From: Panacagrimonas sp052387695
GTDB lineage: Bacteria; Pseudomonadota; Gammaproteobacteria; Nevskiales; Nevskiaceae
Reading direction: 5' to 3'
NCBI GenBank assembly: GCA_052387695.1
Contig: JBQTIX010000092.1
Coordinates: 3,317-67,316 of the forward strand
DNA length: 64,000 bases
A program made the position numbers and the translations under genes. Under the pieces are notes generated by a model. That model did no database searches. It worked only from the letters and a program-made list of their open reading frames with translations, and was not told the DNA's origin. Within the stretch, counting starts at the first letter, position 1; each line of letters opens with the position of its first letter. Positions 34,960-43,774 of this stretch are shown one piece after another.

Positions 34960-36651
34960 TCAGGTGCTCTGCCTGATGTGTGCCTGATCGAGCAGTTCGC
35001 GCGCCATGGTCTCGGTTGCCAGGGTCTGCTTCTGCCCGCCGATCATGCGCGCCAGTTCGGCGACCCTGGACTTGCCGTCGAGCACGTCGATCTGGGTGAA
35101 CGTCTGCTCGTCGCGCACCCGCTTGCGTACCGCCAGATGCTGCTGGCCGCAGGCGGCGACCTGGCCGAGGTGGGTCACGCTCAGCACCTGGCCGTGGACA
35201 CCGACCTGCCGGAGCTGTCGGCCGACGGCTTCGGCGACCGCCCCGCCGATTCCCGCATCGACTTCGTCGAAGATCAGGGTCGGTGCCGCGCCGACCTGTT
35301 GCGCGACCACCTGGATGGCGAGTGACACGCGCGACAGTTCGCCGCCGGACGCCACCTTGGCCAGCGCCCGCGGCGGCTGGCCGGGGTTGGCACTGAACTC
35401 GAATTCGATCTGGTCCTCGCCCGCGCTGTGGGGACGCGGACGGTGAGCGTCCTCGACGCGGATCCGGAATTGCGCATTGGGCATGCCCAGTTCACACACG
35501 TGCCGGGTCACCGTGTTGCCATAGTCGCCGGCACAGGCGCGTCGGGCGGCGCCGAGGTTTGCGCTCGCCTCCCGGTACGCGGCGAGGCAGAGCGCCTGCT
35601 GCCGCAGCAGGATATCGACCTGGCCGCCCGCGGCTTCGGCCTCGTCAAGTTCGGACTGAAGTGCGACGAGGCGTTGCGGCAATTCATCGGCGCGCACGCG
35701 ATGCTTGCGCGCCAGATCGTGGACGTCGGCGAGCCGCGCTTCGACGTCGGCGAGCCGCTGCGGATCGAGATCGAGCTTTTCGAGCAGGCGGCGCAGATCG
35801 TCGGCAGCCTCGCGGGTCAGCGCCTGCGCGGACGAGACGAGATTCTCCACGTCGGCGAATGCGGGGTGCAGCGACACGAGGGGACGCAGACGCGACAGGA
35901 TCGCGGCCAACTGGTCGTGAGTGCTGCCGTCGCCTCCGTACAGCAGCTCCTGGGCAAGGCCGCCGTCGTGCAGCAGCTTGCCGGCATTGGCCAGGCGCTT
36001 GTGATCGGCATCCAGTTGCTCGATCTCGCCGTCCTTGAGATTCAGCGCCGCCAGTTCGCGCACCTGGTGTCGCAGGTAATCGGTCTGGGCGGGATCGCGC
36101 GCTGCCGCGGCGCGCAGGCGTTCGATCCGGCCTGCCAGTTCGGCCCACTCCAGCGCGTGCGCGGCGACCGCGCGGTTGAGGTCGGCGTGCCGGCCGAAGC
36201 TGTCGAGCAGATCGCGCTGCACCTCGGCCCGTCGCAGGCGGTGACTTTCACTCTGGCCGAAGACTTCGACCAGGTGCTCGCCCAGCTCGCGCAGGCTGCC
36301 GGCCGCGGCGGCCTGTCCGTTGACGAAGGCGCGCGTGCGGCCCTCCGTGCCCAGCACGCGGCGGATCAGGCAGATCGAAGGATCGTCCGCGTCGAGCAGT
36401 TCGTGCTCGCCGAGCCAGTCGCGCGCGGCGCGTGCGTCGTCGAGCCGGAAGCTCGCCGAGATTTCCGCGCGCTCGCTGCCCGTACGCACCAGGGCCGGAT
36501 CGGCGCGCGTGCCGAGCACCAGGCCGAGCGCGTCGATCAGGATGGACTTGCCCGCTCCGGTCTCGCCGGTGAGGACGGTGAAGCCGGGCGCGAAGTCGAT
36601 CGAAAGTTCCTCGATCGTGGCCAGGTTGCGGATGTGAAGATGTTCGAGCAT
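34960..36651 (-). CDS. recN: DNA repair protein RecN
   Basis: A 563-residue SMC-like ATPase in double-strand-break repair. The Walker A motif GETGAGKS is at residues 29-36. A long coiled coil occupies ~150-370 with the conserved hairpin region. The C-terminal ABC half contains LAKVASGGELSRVSLAIQVV (signature) and PTLIFDEVDAGIGG (Walker B). Length matches E. coli RecN. RecN genes are commonly next to nadK, as here. Upstream lies a MITE-like palindrome instead of a recognisable LexA box. Confidence 0.97.
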   Translation of the reverse strand: MLEHLHIRNLATIEELSIDFAPGFTVLTGETGAGKSILIDALGLVLGTRADPALVRTGSERAEISASFRLDDARAARDWLGEHELLDADDPSICLIRRVLGTEGRTRAFVNGQAAAAGSLRELGEHLVEVFGQSESHRLRRAEVQRDLLDSFGRHADLNRAVAAHALEWAELAGRIERLRAAAARDPAQTDYLRHQVRELAALNLKDGEIEQLDADHKRLANAGKLLHDGGLAQELLYGGDGSTHDQLAAILSRLRPLVSLHPAFADVENLVSSAQALTREAADDLRRLLEKLDLDPQRLADVEARLADVHDLARKHRVRADELPQRLVALQSELDEAEAAGGQVDILLRQQALCLAAYREASANLGAARRACAGDYGNTVTRHVCELGMPNAQFRIRVEDAHRPRPHSAGEDQIEFEFSANPGQPPRALAKVASGGELSRVSLAIQVVAQQVGAAPTLIFDEVDAGIGGAVAEAVGRQLRQVGVHGQVLSVTHLGQVAACGQQHLAVRKRVRDEQTFTQIDVLDGKSRVAELARMIGGQKQTLATETMARELLDQAHIRQST

Positions 36652-36672
36652 GTCTCCGGGGATCGTGTCCTC

Positions 36673-36850
36673 AGAGCCTGTGAAAAAAGCGAACGCCGTA
36701 GCGAGCGCGTCGATGCGTGCTCACGGCAAGGCGCGCTGCGCGAAAAAAGCCGAGTTGGATGGACCCAATGACGGCTTTTTTCGCGCAGCGCGCCTTGCCG
36801 TGGGTGCGCAGCGGCGTCCGCAGCAGGCGAGCGAATTTTTCACAGGCTCT
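36673..36850. repeat. 178-bp MITE-like element with nested 31-bp perfect palindrome
   Basis: Terminal inverted repeats AGAGCCTGTGAAAAA / TTTTTCACAGGCTCT match the element at 8363-8454. TCA stands at both ends, again a stop triplet (nadK stop on the minus strand) and a probable 3-bp target duplication. Inside, 36722-36752 and 36772-36802 are perfect 31-bp inverted arms beginning CACGGCAAGGCGCGCTGCGC, with a 19-base loop. Confidence 0.88.
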
Positions 36851-37743
36851 CAGGCCCGTTCGCGTGGGCCTTCAGGCCCGCTGCCCCAGCGCAGCTTGTC
36901 GCGCAGGATGCGGAAATAGCTGTAGCCGGCCGGATGGATCAGCCGTAGCGGGAACGGTGCACGACGGATCTCGACCACGTCGCCGGGCTCCAGCGTCTCG
37001 CTGGTCTGGCCGTCGAAGGTGACCATGGCCTGCGCACGGTCGACGCCACGGATGACCAGGCGGATCGACTTGTCGCCGCCGATCACGATGGGCCGGTCCG
37101 ACAGCGTGTGCGGGCAGATCGGAACCAGGGCGAACGCGGACAGGCCCGGGTGCATCAGCGGGCCGCCGCCGGACAGTGCGTAGGCGGTCGAGCCGGTGGG
37201 GCTGGTCACGATCACGCCGTCGGCGCGGTGATTGCTGATGAACTCCTGGTCCATCCAGGTCTCGAATTCGATCATCCGGATGGTCGCCTGGTTGCGGATG
37301 ACGACGTCGTTGACGGCGAGCTTGGGTGGGCCGTCCGCCGCACCGAAGCGCTCGACGGTGGACGACAGCAGCAGGCGGTCTTCGGATTCGTAATTGCCGC
37401 CGATGATTTCTGCGAGGTTCTCGCGCATGGTCTCGGGCGCCACGTCCACCATGAAGCCCAGCCGGCCCTGGTTGACTCCGAGCAGGGGCACCTCGGACAC
37501 CGCCAGCCCGCGCCCGGCGTCGAGCAGGGTGCCGTCTCCGCCAACCACGATGACCAGGTCGCACTGCCTGGCCAGGGTGTCGCGGTCCGCGCGCCGCGCC
37601 GCAAAGTCGCCGCGGATCGCGTTGTTGTTTTCGAGGATCACCTCGCAGCCCAGCTCCTTGAGCGTGGTGCAGAGGCTGCGCAGCAGATCGATGTTGGCTT
37701 CGCGACGCTTGCCGATGACGCCGACGGTGCGAAAGGGACTCAT
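36850..37743 (-). CDS. nadK: NAD kinase
   Basis: A 297-residue ATP-NAD kinase that makes NADP. VVGGDGTLLDAGR holds the GGDGT motif (residues 68-72), and the NAD site includes NHRADGVIVTSPTGSTAYAL and GGGPLMHPGL. Length is typical. It is upstream of recN on the same strand, with the MITE between. The stop codon is part of the element's target triplet. Confidence 0.97.
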   Translation of the reverse strand: MSPFRTVGVIGKRREANIDLLRSLCTTLKELGCEVILENNNAIRGDFAARRADRDTLARQCDLVIVVGGDGTLLDAGRGLAVSEVPLLGVNQGRLGFMVDVAPETMRENLAEIIGGNYESEDRLLLSSTVERFGAADGPPKLAVNDVVIRNQATIRMIEFETWMDQEFISNHRADGVIVTSPTGSTAYALSGGGPLMHPGLSAFALVPICPHTLSDRPIVIGGDKSIRLVIRGVDRAQAMVTFDGQTSETLEPGDVVEIRRAPFPLRLIHPAGYSYFRILRDKLRWGSGPEGPRERA

Positions 37744-38167
37744 GGGGATCGGGTCTCGCGGGAGTTTGATCGAATTTAACCGATGTCAATGATGCGGTGG
37801 GCGGGCGGTAGTGGGTCAGTTTGAAAGTCGTTCCCACCGTTCAACCCGAGTAGCGCCGGCCCGTTCGTCCCGAGTAGCCGCGCAGCGGGCGTATCGAGGG
37901 AAGCGTCGCTTATCAAGGGTGGTTCTCCACGGGTTCCGAGGGCCGTGCACGGCCCAAATTTTTTGCGACTTCAAAAAACCGGTGTTTGACTGTGACGCAG
38001 TTCACAGATCGACCCCATCCGGGGCTTGTGCGACTGCCTGTGCTGAATCACGCTTCGCGGGCCGCTCAAGGGCATCGTCCGGGACGAGGCCTTGTCGACG
38101 CGGCGAAATTCCGTATGCAGCCCATCCGCACTCGCGCGGACGGGCTCTGACGATGGAGAGACCCAGC
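37744..38167. other. Upstream region of the secreted protease
   Basis: Apart from the repeat fragment at 37807-37910, about 250 bases precede the protease. TTTGCGACTTCAAAAAACCGGT and GTGTTTGACTGTGACGCAGT lie in a locally AT-rich patch near 37960-38000, the best promoter candidate. No gene is supported. Confidence 0.4.
37807..37910. repeat. One-ended copy of the GGTAGTGGGTCAG element
   Basis: GGTAGTGGGTCAGTTTGAA starts the copy and is followed by GTCGTTCCCACCGTTC and CCGAGTAGC...GTATCGAGG, as in the complete element at 42101-42241. The other terminus is missing, so it is a truncated or rearranged copy. Confidence 0.75.
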
Positions 38168-41100
38168 ATGAAAGGTTTGATGGCGCCCTGGCTGTTTGCA
38201 TGCGGACGGATCGGTATCGCCGCTGTGCTGCTGTCGATCGGTTCGATCTGCGCGCAAGCGCAATCCGTTGCGCCTCTGGCGATACAGCCCAGCGCAGCGC
38301 AGCAGATTGCTGTGCTCAATGACATCAAGACGTCCAAGAGCGCGACCGAGAGCAAGCTCGACTCTGGCCTGTTGATGGCGGTGCTCAAGCAGCGCGGGGA
38401 CTCGCGCACGCAACAACTGCCGGACTACCGCTATGTCCGGCCGGAAGCCGATGGGCGGATCGCCGTCGACCTGATCGTCAAGACAACGGACGGCGTCGGG
38501 GCGGTGCTCGAACGACTCAAGGCGCTCGATGCAGTCACCCTGACCGACAAGCGCGTCGCCTACGACTCGCGAACCGTTCGTGCCCGGGTCCGCATGGGCG
38601 ATCTGGAGCGGCTGGCTGCAATGGGCCAGGTGAGCCGGGTGGGTCGCGCCATCCCCGCCGTCACCAACGCGGTGCCCGCTGCAAAGGGCCCGACCTTAAA
38701 AAAACCTTCGAAAAAAACTTCGCGCGATAGCTTCGGCCCGGTCGCCAATGCCCTCAACCGTTCCCAGGGTGTGCAAGCCCACGGTGCCGACGCGGCGCGG
38801 GCCTCCTTCGGCGCATCCGGTTTGGGCGTCAAGATCTGCGTGATGTCGGACGGCGTCGATTCCCTGGCGACGGCGCAGTCCTCGGGCGATCTGCCAGAGG
38901 TCGACGTCCTTCCCGGGCGGGCGGGCGAGGGCGACGAAGGCACTGCGATGCTCGAAATCGTGCATGACGTGGCGCCCATGGCCGCGCTTGGCTTCGCGAC
39001 GGCACTGGACTCGCCGGCAGAGTTTGCGCAGAACATCCTCGATCTGGCCGCCGACGGCTGCAACATCATCGTCGACGACATCATCTATCTCAACGAATCA
39101 CCCTTTCAGGATGGGCCGATCGCGCAGGCCGTCAACACCGTGACCGGCAACGGCGTGTTGTATTTCTCGTCGGCCGGCAACGAGGGCAATCTGAGCGATG
39201 GCACCTCCGGCACCTGGGAGGGCAATTTCCTCGCCAGCACGCTGGCCAATCCCGGCCCCCTGGCGGGCGCAGGAGCACTGCATAATTTTGGCGATGGCGG
39301 CCAGTCGATCGGTGTCGTTTCCGGCAGTGACCGGTTGATCCTGATCTGGGCCGAGCACTTCCCTGCAACCGGTGGGTCCGCGTCGACCGACTTCGACATC
39401 TACGTCCTCAACGGTGCGCTGACGACGGTCTTTGAAACCTCCAACGACAGGCAGAACGGAACAGGTGGCGATGATTTTCCGATCGAGTTCATCGGTGGCG
39501 GTGCCTTCCCCGGAGAGCGCGTGGTGGTGGCACGGTTCGCATCGGGGACGACCACCAGCGTCCCGGCGTTCAACCTCATCCTGTTCCGCGGAAGGCTGAG
39601 CCAGGCACTCGCGACCAGCGGCGCCACACGCGGCCACAGCGTCGCTGCCGCCGCCTTCAGCACGGCGGCAACACCGGCCGCTGCATCGGCCGACGGCTTT
39701 TCCACGCCCGGCCCGTTTCCGGGGCAGTTCACCAGTGTCAACACCTCCGAGAGCTTCAGTTCCGATGGCCCACGCCGCATCCTCCTGAGCCCGACCGGCG
39801 CCGAACTCACGCCCGGCAACCGTACGTTCAGCGGCGGCGTCTTGCGGCAGAAGCCGGACATCGCGGCGGCGGACGGCGTCACCACGTCGGCGCCCGGATT
39901 CGCGCCGTTCTACGGCACCTCCGCTTCCGCACCGCACGCGGCCGCCATCGCGGGTCTGTTGAAGTCTGCGGTTGCGGGACTTACGCAGGCACAGGTTCGC
40001 AACCTCCTGACCAGCACCGCGATCGACATCGAGACCGTCGGCGTCGATCGCACGACCGGCGCCGGCATCGTCATGCCGGTCCCTGCGCTGCAAGCCGCGG
40101 GTGCCACACCGCAGCCGCAACTGTCGGCCGGAACGGCGGTGTTCACCCAGGTGTCGGGCGACGGCGATTCGTCGATCGAGCCCACCGAGACCTTCTCGAT
40201 CAGCCTGCCGCTGACCAACGTCGGTCCGGCCGCCGCCACCGCCATTTCCGCCACCCTGAGCAGCAGTTCAGGCTTGGTCACGATCCTCAACGCCCATTCG
40301 TCCTACGCCAACCTGGCGCCGTCGGCGAGTGGCAGTAACACCACCGCCTTCACCTTCCGGGTGGAACCGGCCTTTCTCTGCGGAGGCACGATCAATTTCT
40401 CGCTGCGGGCCTCGTATTCCGGCACCTTCAGTCCGCAGATGTTCCCGTTTTCCACGGGCACCGGTGGGCCCGGTACGCCAGCGAGCTTCAGCTTCACCGG
40501 CCCAGTAGTGGCAATCCCGGACTTTCCAGGAGCGTCCGTCAACGCCAATCTCGCGGTCTCCGGAGTCACCGGACCCATCACGGATGTGAATCTCAGAATC
40601 GGCGGCAGCAGTTGCAACACCGACACCGGCTCGACCACGGTGGGCATCGACCATACCTTCGTCGGCGATCTGCAAGTTCGTGTCGTGTCGCCGTCGGGAC
40701 AGGTGATCGGTGTGGTCAATCAGGCCGGCGGCGGGGGGCAGAACCTCTGCCAGACCCTGCTGGACGACGAAAGCGCGGGGCCCAACATCCAGACGGTCAC
40801 GGTGAGTGGGGCTCCCTTCACCGGCTCGTTCAAGCCGGCGGCCCCCTTGTCGGGTTTTGACGGCTCCACTGCCAACGGTACCTGGGCTTTGCAGGTGCAG
40901 GATCTTGAGTTCCTCGACATTGGCAGTGTTCGGGCGTTCTCGCTGACTGTCACCGGAGCGGGCGCCTGCGACGCGGCGCCACCCCCCGGACCCACCGTCC
41001 TGACGGTGGTCCGCGCCAACCCCAGCCCGACCAATGCGGCCTCGGTCACCTACACCGTGACCTTCAGCGAAGCCGTCAGCGGCGTCGGGGTGGCGGACTT

Positions 41101-42046
41101 CTCGCTGACCAACGCCGGGCTCAGCGGTGCCAGCGTGACCGGGGTCAGTGGGTCTGGCGCGGTGCGTACGGTGTCCGTCAACACCGGTACCGGCAGCGGC
41201 ACGCTGCGGCTGAACGTGGTGGACGACGACAGCATCGTCAGCGTCTCGGGAGGCAGTCGGCCCCTGGGCGGAGCGGGTGCGGGCAACGGCACCTTCACCA
41301 CCGGCGAGGTCTACAGCGTCGACAAGCTGGCGCCGACGGCGACGATCGCCATCGCGTCCGGCCAGGCCAATCCGACCACCGCTTCACCGGTCCTCTTCGC
41401 CGTACAGTTCAACGAGTCCACGGTGCAGTTCACGGCGGCCGACGTCATCCTCAGCGGCACAGCGGGGGCGAACACGGCCGTGGTCTCCGGCTCCGGTAGC
41501 GCCTACACCGTGTCGGTGTCCGGCATGACGGTGGCCGGCACGGTGAGCGCGGGGGTGACGGCGGCCGCGATCCTGGACGCGGCGGGCAATCCCAATGCGG
41601 CATCAGCAACCGCCACGGTGAACTTCCAGGTGACGCCGCCGCCGCCCGCCGGCAATTGCGAGGGCACGCCCGTCACCAACGCCTGCACCGTGAATGGGGT
41701 TGCCAACCGACCCTGCCTGGGCACCAGCGGCAACGACACCATCGTCGGTTCGACTTCGGGCGACGTGATTCAGGGTGGTCTGGGCATTGACACCATCGAC
41801 GGCCGCGCTGGCGTTGACCGCATCTGTGGCGGTGATGGCAACGACATGCTCAAGGGCGGCGATGGCAACGACGTGATGTTCGGGGGCATCGGCAACGACC
41901 GGGTTGACGGCGGCAAAGGCGGGGACCAGTTGAACGGCAACGACGGCAACGACACCCTCATTGGCGGCCCGGGCGGTGACAACTGCCGGGGTGACGCCGG
42001 TACCGACACCGCCACCACCTGCGAAACCCGGAGCGGAATTCCATAG
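38168..42046 (+). CDS. Secreted S8-type serine protease with P-domain, Ig-like domains and RTX repeats
   Basis: A 1292-residue exported protein. ATG 38168 is chosen for the GGAGA upstream and the signal peptide ending CAQAQS. The catalytic domain (~200-610) has Asp228 (CVMSDGVDS), SSAGNEGN (oxyanion region) and nucleophile Ser585 (GTSASAPHAAAIAGLL). Where subtilisins have HGT, this has EGT (Glu257, DEGTAMLEIVHDVAP), as in a sedolisin-like arrangement. A proprotein-convertase P-domain (~780-935) and two Ig-like repeats (~940-1155) follow. Then come about seven Ca2+-binding nonapeptides (GGDGNDMLKGGDGND), the RTX signature of type I secretion. The co-presence of a signal peptide and RTX repeats leaves the route open. 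No secretion genes are nearby. Confidence 0.9.
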   Translation: MKGLMAPWLFACGRIGIAAVLLSIGSICAQAQSVAPLAIQPSAAQQIAVLNDIKTSKSATESKLDSGLLMAVLKQRGDSRTQQLPDYRYVRPEADGRIAVDLIVKTTDGVGAVLERLKALDAVTLTDKRVAYDSRTVRARVRMGDLERLAAMGQVSRVGRAIPAVTNAVPAAKGPTLKKPSKKTSRDSFGPVANALNRSQGVQAHGADAARASFGASGLGVKICVMSDGVDSLATAQSSGDLPEVDVLPGRAGEGDEGTAMLEIVHDVAPMAALGFATALDSPAEFAQNILDLAADGCNIIVDDIIYLNESPFQDGPIAQAVNTVTGNGVLYFSSAGNEGNLSDGTSGTWEGNFLASTLANPGPLAGAGALHNFGDGGQSIGVVSGSDRLILIWAEHFPATGGSASTDFDIYVLNGALTTVFETSNDRQNGTGGDDFPIEFIGGGAFPGERVVVARFASGTTTSVPAFNLILFRGRLSQALATSGATRGHSVAAAAFSTAATPAAASADGFSTPGPFPGQFTSVNTSESFSSDGPRRILLSPTGAELTPGNRTFSGGVLRQKPDIAAADGVTTSAPGFAPFYGTSASAPHAAAIAGLLKSAVAGLTQAQVRNLLTSTAIDIETVGVDRTTGAGIVMPVPALQAAGATPQPQLSAGTAVFTQVSGDGDSSIEPTETFSISLPLTNVGPAAATAISATLSSSSGLVTILNAHSSYANLAPSASGSNTTAFTFRVEPAFLCGGTINFSLRASYSGTFSPQMFPFSTGTGGPGTPASFSFTGPVVAIPDFPGASVNANLAVSGVTGPITDVNLRIGGSSCNTDTGSTTVGIDHTFVGDLQVRVVSPSGQVIGVVNQAGGGGQNLCQTLLDDESAGPNIQTVTVSGAPFTGSFKPAAPLSGFDGSTANGTWALQVQDLEFLDIGSVRAFSLTVTGAGACDAAPPPGPTVLTVVRANPSPTNAASVTYTVTFSEAVSGVGVADFSLTNAGLSGASVTGVSGSGAVRTVSVNTGTGSGTLRLNVVDDDSIVSVSGGSRPLGGAGAGNGTFTTGEVYSVDKLAPTATIAIASGQANPTTASPVLFAVQFNESTVQFTAADVILSGTAGANTAVVSGSGSAYTVSVSGMTVAGTVSAGVTAAAILDAAGNPNAASATATVNFQVTPPPPAGNCEGTPVTNACTVNGVANRPCLGTSGNDTIVGSTSGDVIQGGLGIDTIDGRAGVDRICGGDGNDMLKGGDGNDVMFGGIGNDRVDGGKGGDQLNGNDGNDTLIGGPGGDNCRGDAGTDTATTCETRSGIP

Positions 42047-42071
42047 GGGTTCTCTGCACAGGTCTTAATTC

Positions 42072-42323
42072 ACCGGTCGGGTCAAGCCCGCGTGCTTTTC
42101 GGTAGTGGGTCAGTTTGAATTCCGTTCGTGCCGAGTAGCCTCTGCGCGGAGCGCAGTGCGTATCGAGGCACCGGCGCTCCCCCGATACGCGGCGCTACTC
42201 GGGATGAACGGTGGGAACGACTTTCGAACTGACCCACTACCTGCTTTTCGCGGGCGGACACGACGGGCGCCCTCCGTCGAGGGCGCGCAGCGTCGGTTCC
42301 GCCTTCGGCTTGAACCGACCTAC
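42072..42323. repeat. GTAG-type REP pair split by an inserted element
   Basis: The left part, GGTCGGGTCAAGCCCGCG ending TGCTTTTC, and the right part, starting TGCTTTTCGCGGGCGG, are one REP hairpin interrupted at 42101-42241. The inverted partner GTCGGTTCCGCCTTCGG...CCGACCTAC completes the pair. This fills the gap after the protease gene. Confidence 0.88.
42101..42241. mobile_element. 141-bp MITE inserted in a REP, 8-bp target duplication
   Basis: Ends are inverted repeats GGTAGTGGGTCAGTTTGAA and (from the other side) GGTAGTGGGTCAGTTCGAA. TGCTTTTC directly precedes (42093-42100) and follows (42242-42249) it, an 8-bp direct duplication, and removal restores an intact REP. No coding capacity. 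Related ends occur at 37807 and 63877. Confidence 0.92.
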
Positions 42324-42426
42324 GAGCCGGATCAAACCTGTGCGGACCTTAGCGTTGGTGGATGCGCGCAGCGCATCCACCCTTGCAGCGGCAGCCGGCT
42401 CGGTCAGAGATGCCCTAACGCGGATT

Positions 42427-42717
42427 TCACGACGCCGGAACCACGGTTCTTTCCAGGTAGATGACCTGGCGGTCGCCTTCGAAGAACGCGGTATCGATCA
42501 GGCGCCAGCCGTCGCTGTAGACCTGGGCGAGGGTGGCATCGAACCCGCCGTTCTTCCATTGGCAGCTGAGGAGGTCGGTCGGTGTCACCGCGTCCTTGTC
42601 CTTGGGCGCACAGGCGAGGATGTCGACGTCAGCCGAATGGACGGCGAGGGGGCTGGCGACGCCCAGCGCGAGCATCATCGTCGGAAGGAAGGCGGAGTGG
42701 ACGCTTGTTTTTTTCAT
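42427..42717 (-). CDS. Small secreted protein of unknown function
   Basis: A 96-residue protein with a signal peptide (MKKTSVHSAFLPTMMLALGV...AVHSA). The mature part has two cysteines (ILACAPKDKD, LLSCQWKNGG) that could form a disulfide. WRLIDTAFFEGDRQVIYLER suggests a small beta-rich fold. No family recognised. It is the last gene of the five-gene TPR operon, 33 bases after the previous stop. Confidence 0.72.
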   Translation of the reverse strand: MKKTSVHSAFLPTMMLALGVASPLAVHSADVDILACAPKDKDAVTPTDLLSCQWKNGGFDATLAQVYSDGWRLIDTAFFEGDRQVIYLERTVVPAS

Positions 42718-42749
42718 GGTGTCCCTGCGGTGGTGGAAAGCTTGAACGG

Positions 42750-43037
42750 CTAGCGGTTCTTCTGCAGTCGTTCCGCCCGCCAGGCGCGAACGGTCGAGTA
42801 ATAGGTGTGCGTGCGCGCGAAGCTGGCCGCATCGAGCGCCGCGGGTGCCTCGTCGTGCAGACCCGGTGCCCGGTCCAGCTCCGCCGGTTCCTCGTCCTTC
42901 CACGGAGTGAGATACAAGCCGACCGCTGCGTCCTGGTCGCCGAGGATGGTGGTTCCGGCGGGGTCCGCTTCGGTCGCCGGTACCGTGATCGGCACCGCGT
43001 ACAAGCCGACCAGAACCAGCAGCACGGCGCGCTTCAC
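42750..43037 (-). CDS. Small secreted protein of unknown function
   Basis: A 95-residue protein with a signal sequence (MKRAVLLVLVGLYAVPITVP) and an acidic mature part (ILGDQDAAVGLYLTPWKDEE) ending in a basic helix. Its ATG overlaps the stop of the TPR lipoprotein gene by 4 bases. Not recognised. Confidence 0.68.
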   Translation of the reverse strand: MKRAVLLVLVGLYAVPITVPATEADPAGTTILGDQDAAVGLYLTPWKDEEPAELDRAPGLHDEAPAALDAASFARTHTYYSTVRAWRAERLQKNR

Positions 43038-43774
43038 CGGACGGCCTCGGCCACCGTGGTGGTCTGCACCGATTCCAGCGTCTGCAAGCGCCCTTCGATC
43101 TCGCGAATCCAGGCCGCAACGATCAGGTTGTTGTCGCCGGCAAAGCGCTGGTAGTCGCGATACGAGACCAGCGCCTCGCGCGGCCGGTGCAGCACCACGT
43201 CGTAGAGGATGGCCAGATTGAGATGCGCCTGGGCGTAGCCCGGCCGGGCGGCGATGGCATTGCGGTAGCTCTGCTCGGCGCGCAGCGGCTCGCCATTCTC
43301 GCGATACAGCGTGCCGAGCCAGTTGTGCGCCACCTCGTTGCCGGGGTTGGCTTTCACCGCGCGCGACAGGCTGGAGAGGGCCAGCTCGTGCTGCTCGCCC
43401 TGGGCGTAGAGGATGCCGAGGTCGGTCAGCGGTCCGGAGAACGCCGGGTAGTCGCGCGACAGCGCAATGAACGCGTTCTGTGCCTCGGGGAACTTGCGCT
43501 CCTTCATCAGCCGGAGCGCCTCCTGGAAGATCTGGTCGGGATCGCCCTTGGGCCGGTTGGCGGCCAGCACGCCGTCCTCCAGGTCCGCGGTCGAAGCCGG
43601 TTTGGTTGCCGGTGCCTCGACCGGTGCTGCCGCAGGCAACGGGCGCGCGGCGGGCTTGTTGCGCGGCCCCGGCGATCCGCAGGCGGCCAGGGTCAGCGCG
43701 AGGGCGCCCGCGCCGATCAGCCGGGTCAGGAAGCCGCGCGATTCAAGGGACGGCGTTTCAATGGAGGGTGTCAT
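43034..43774 (-). CDS. TPR-repeat lipoprotein
   Basis: A 246-residue lipoprotein. The lipobox ALTLAAC puts the lipidated cysteine at residue 32, after an atypically long charged N-terminus. Four TPR motifs run through ~80-215, the clearest being NEVAHNWLGTLYRENGEPLR and AQAHLNLAILYDVVLHRPRE. It probably faces the periplasm and scaffolds other proteins of the same operon. Its start overlaps the end of the 973-residue TPR gene by 17 bases. Confidence 0.88.
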   Translation of the reverse strand: MTPSIETPSLESRGFLTRLIGAGALALTLAACGSPGPRNKPAARPLPAAAPVEAPATKPASTADLEDGVLAANRPKGDPDQIFQEALRLMKERKFPEAQNAFIALSRDYPAFSGPLTDLGILYAQGEQHELALSSLSRAVKANPGNEVAHNWLGTLYRENGEPLRAEQSYRNAIAARPGYAQAHLNLAILYDVVLHRPREALVSYRDYQRFAGDNNLIVAAWIREIEGRLQTLESVQTTTVAEAVR

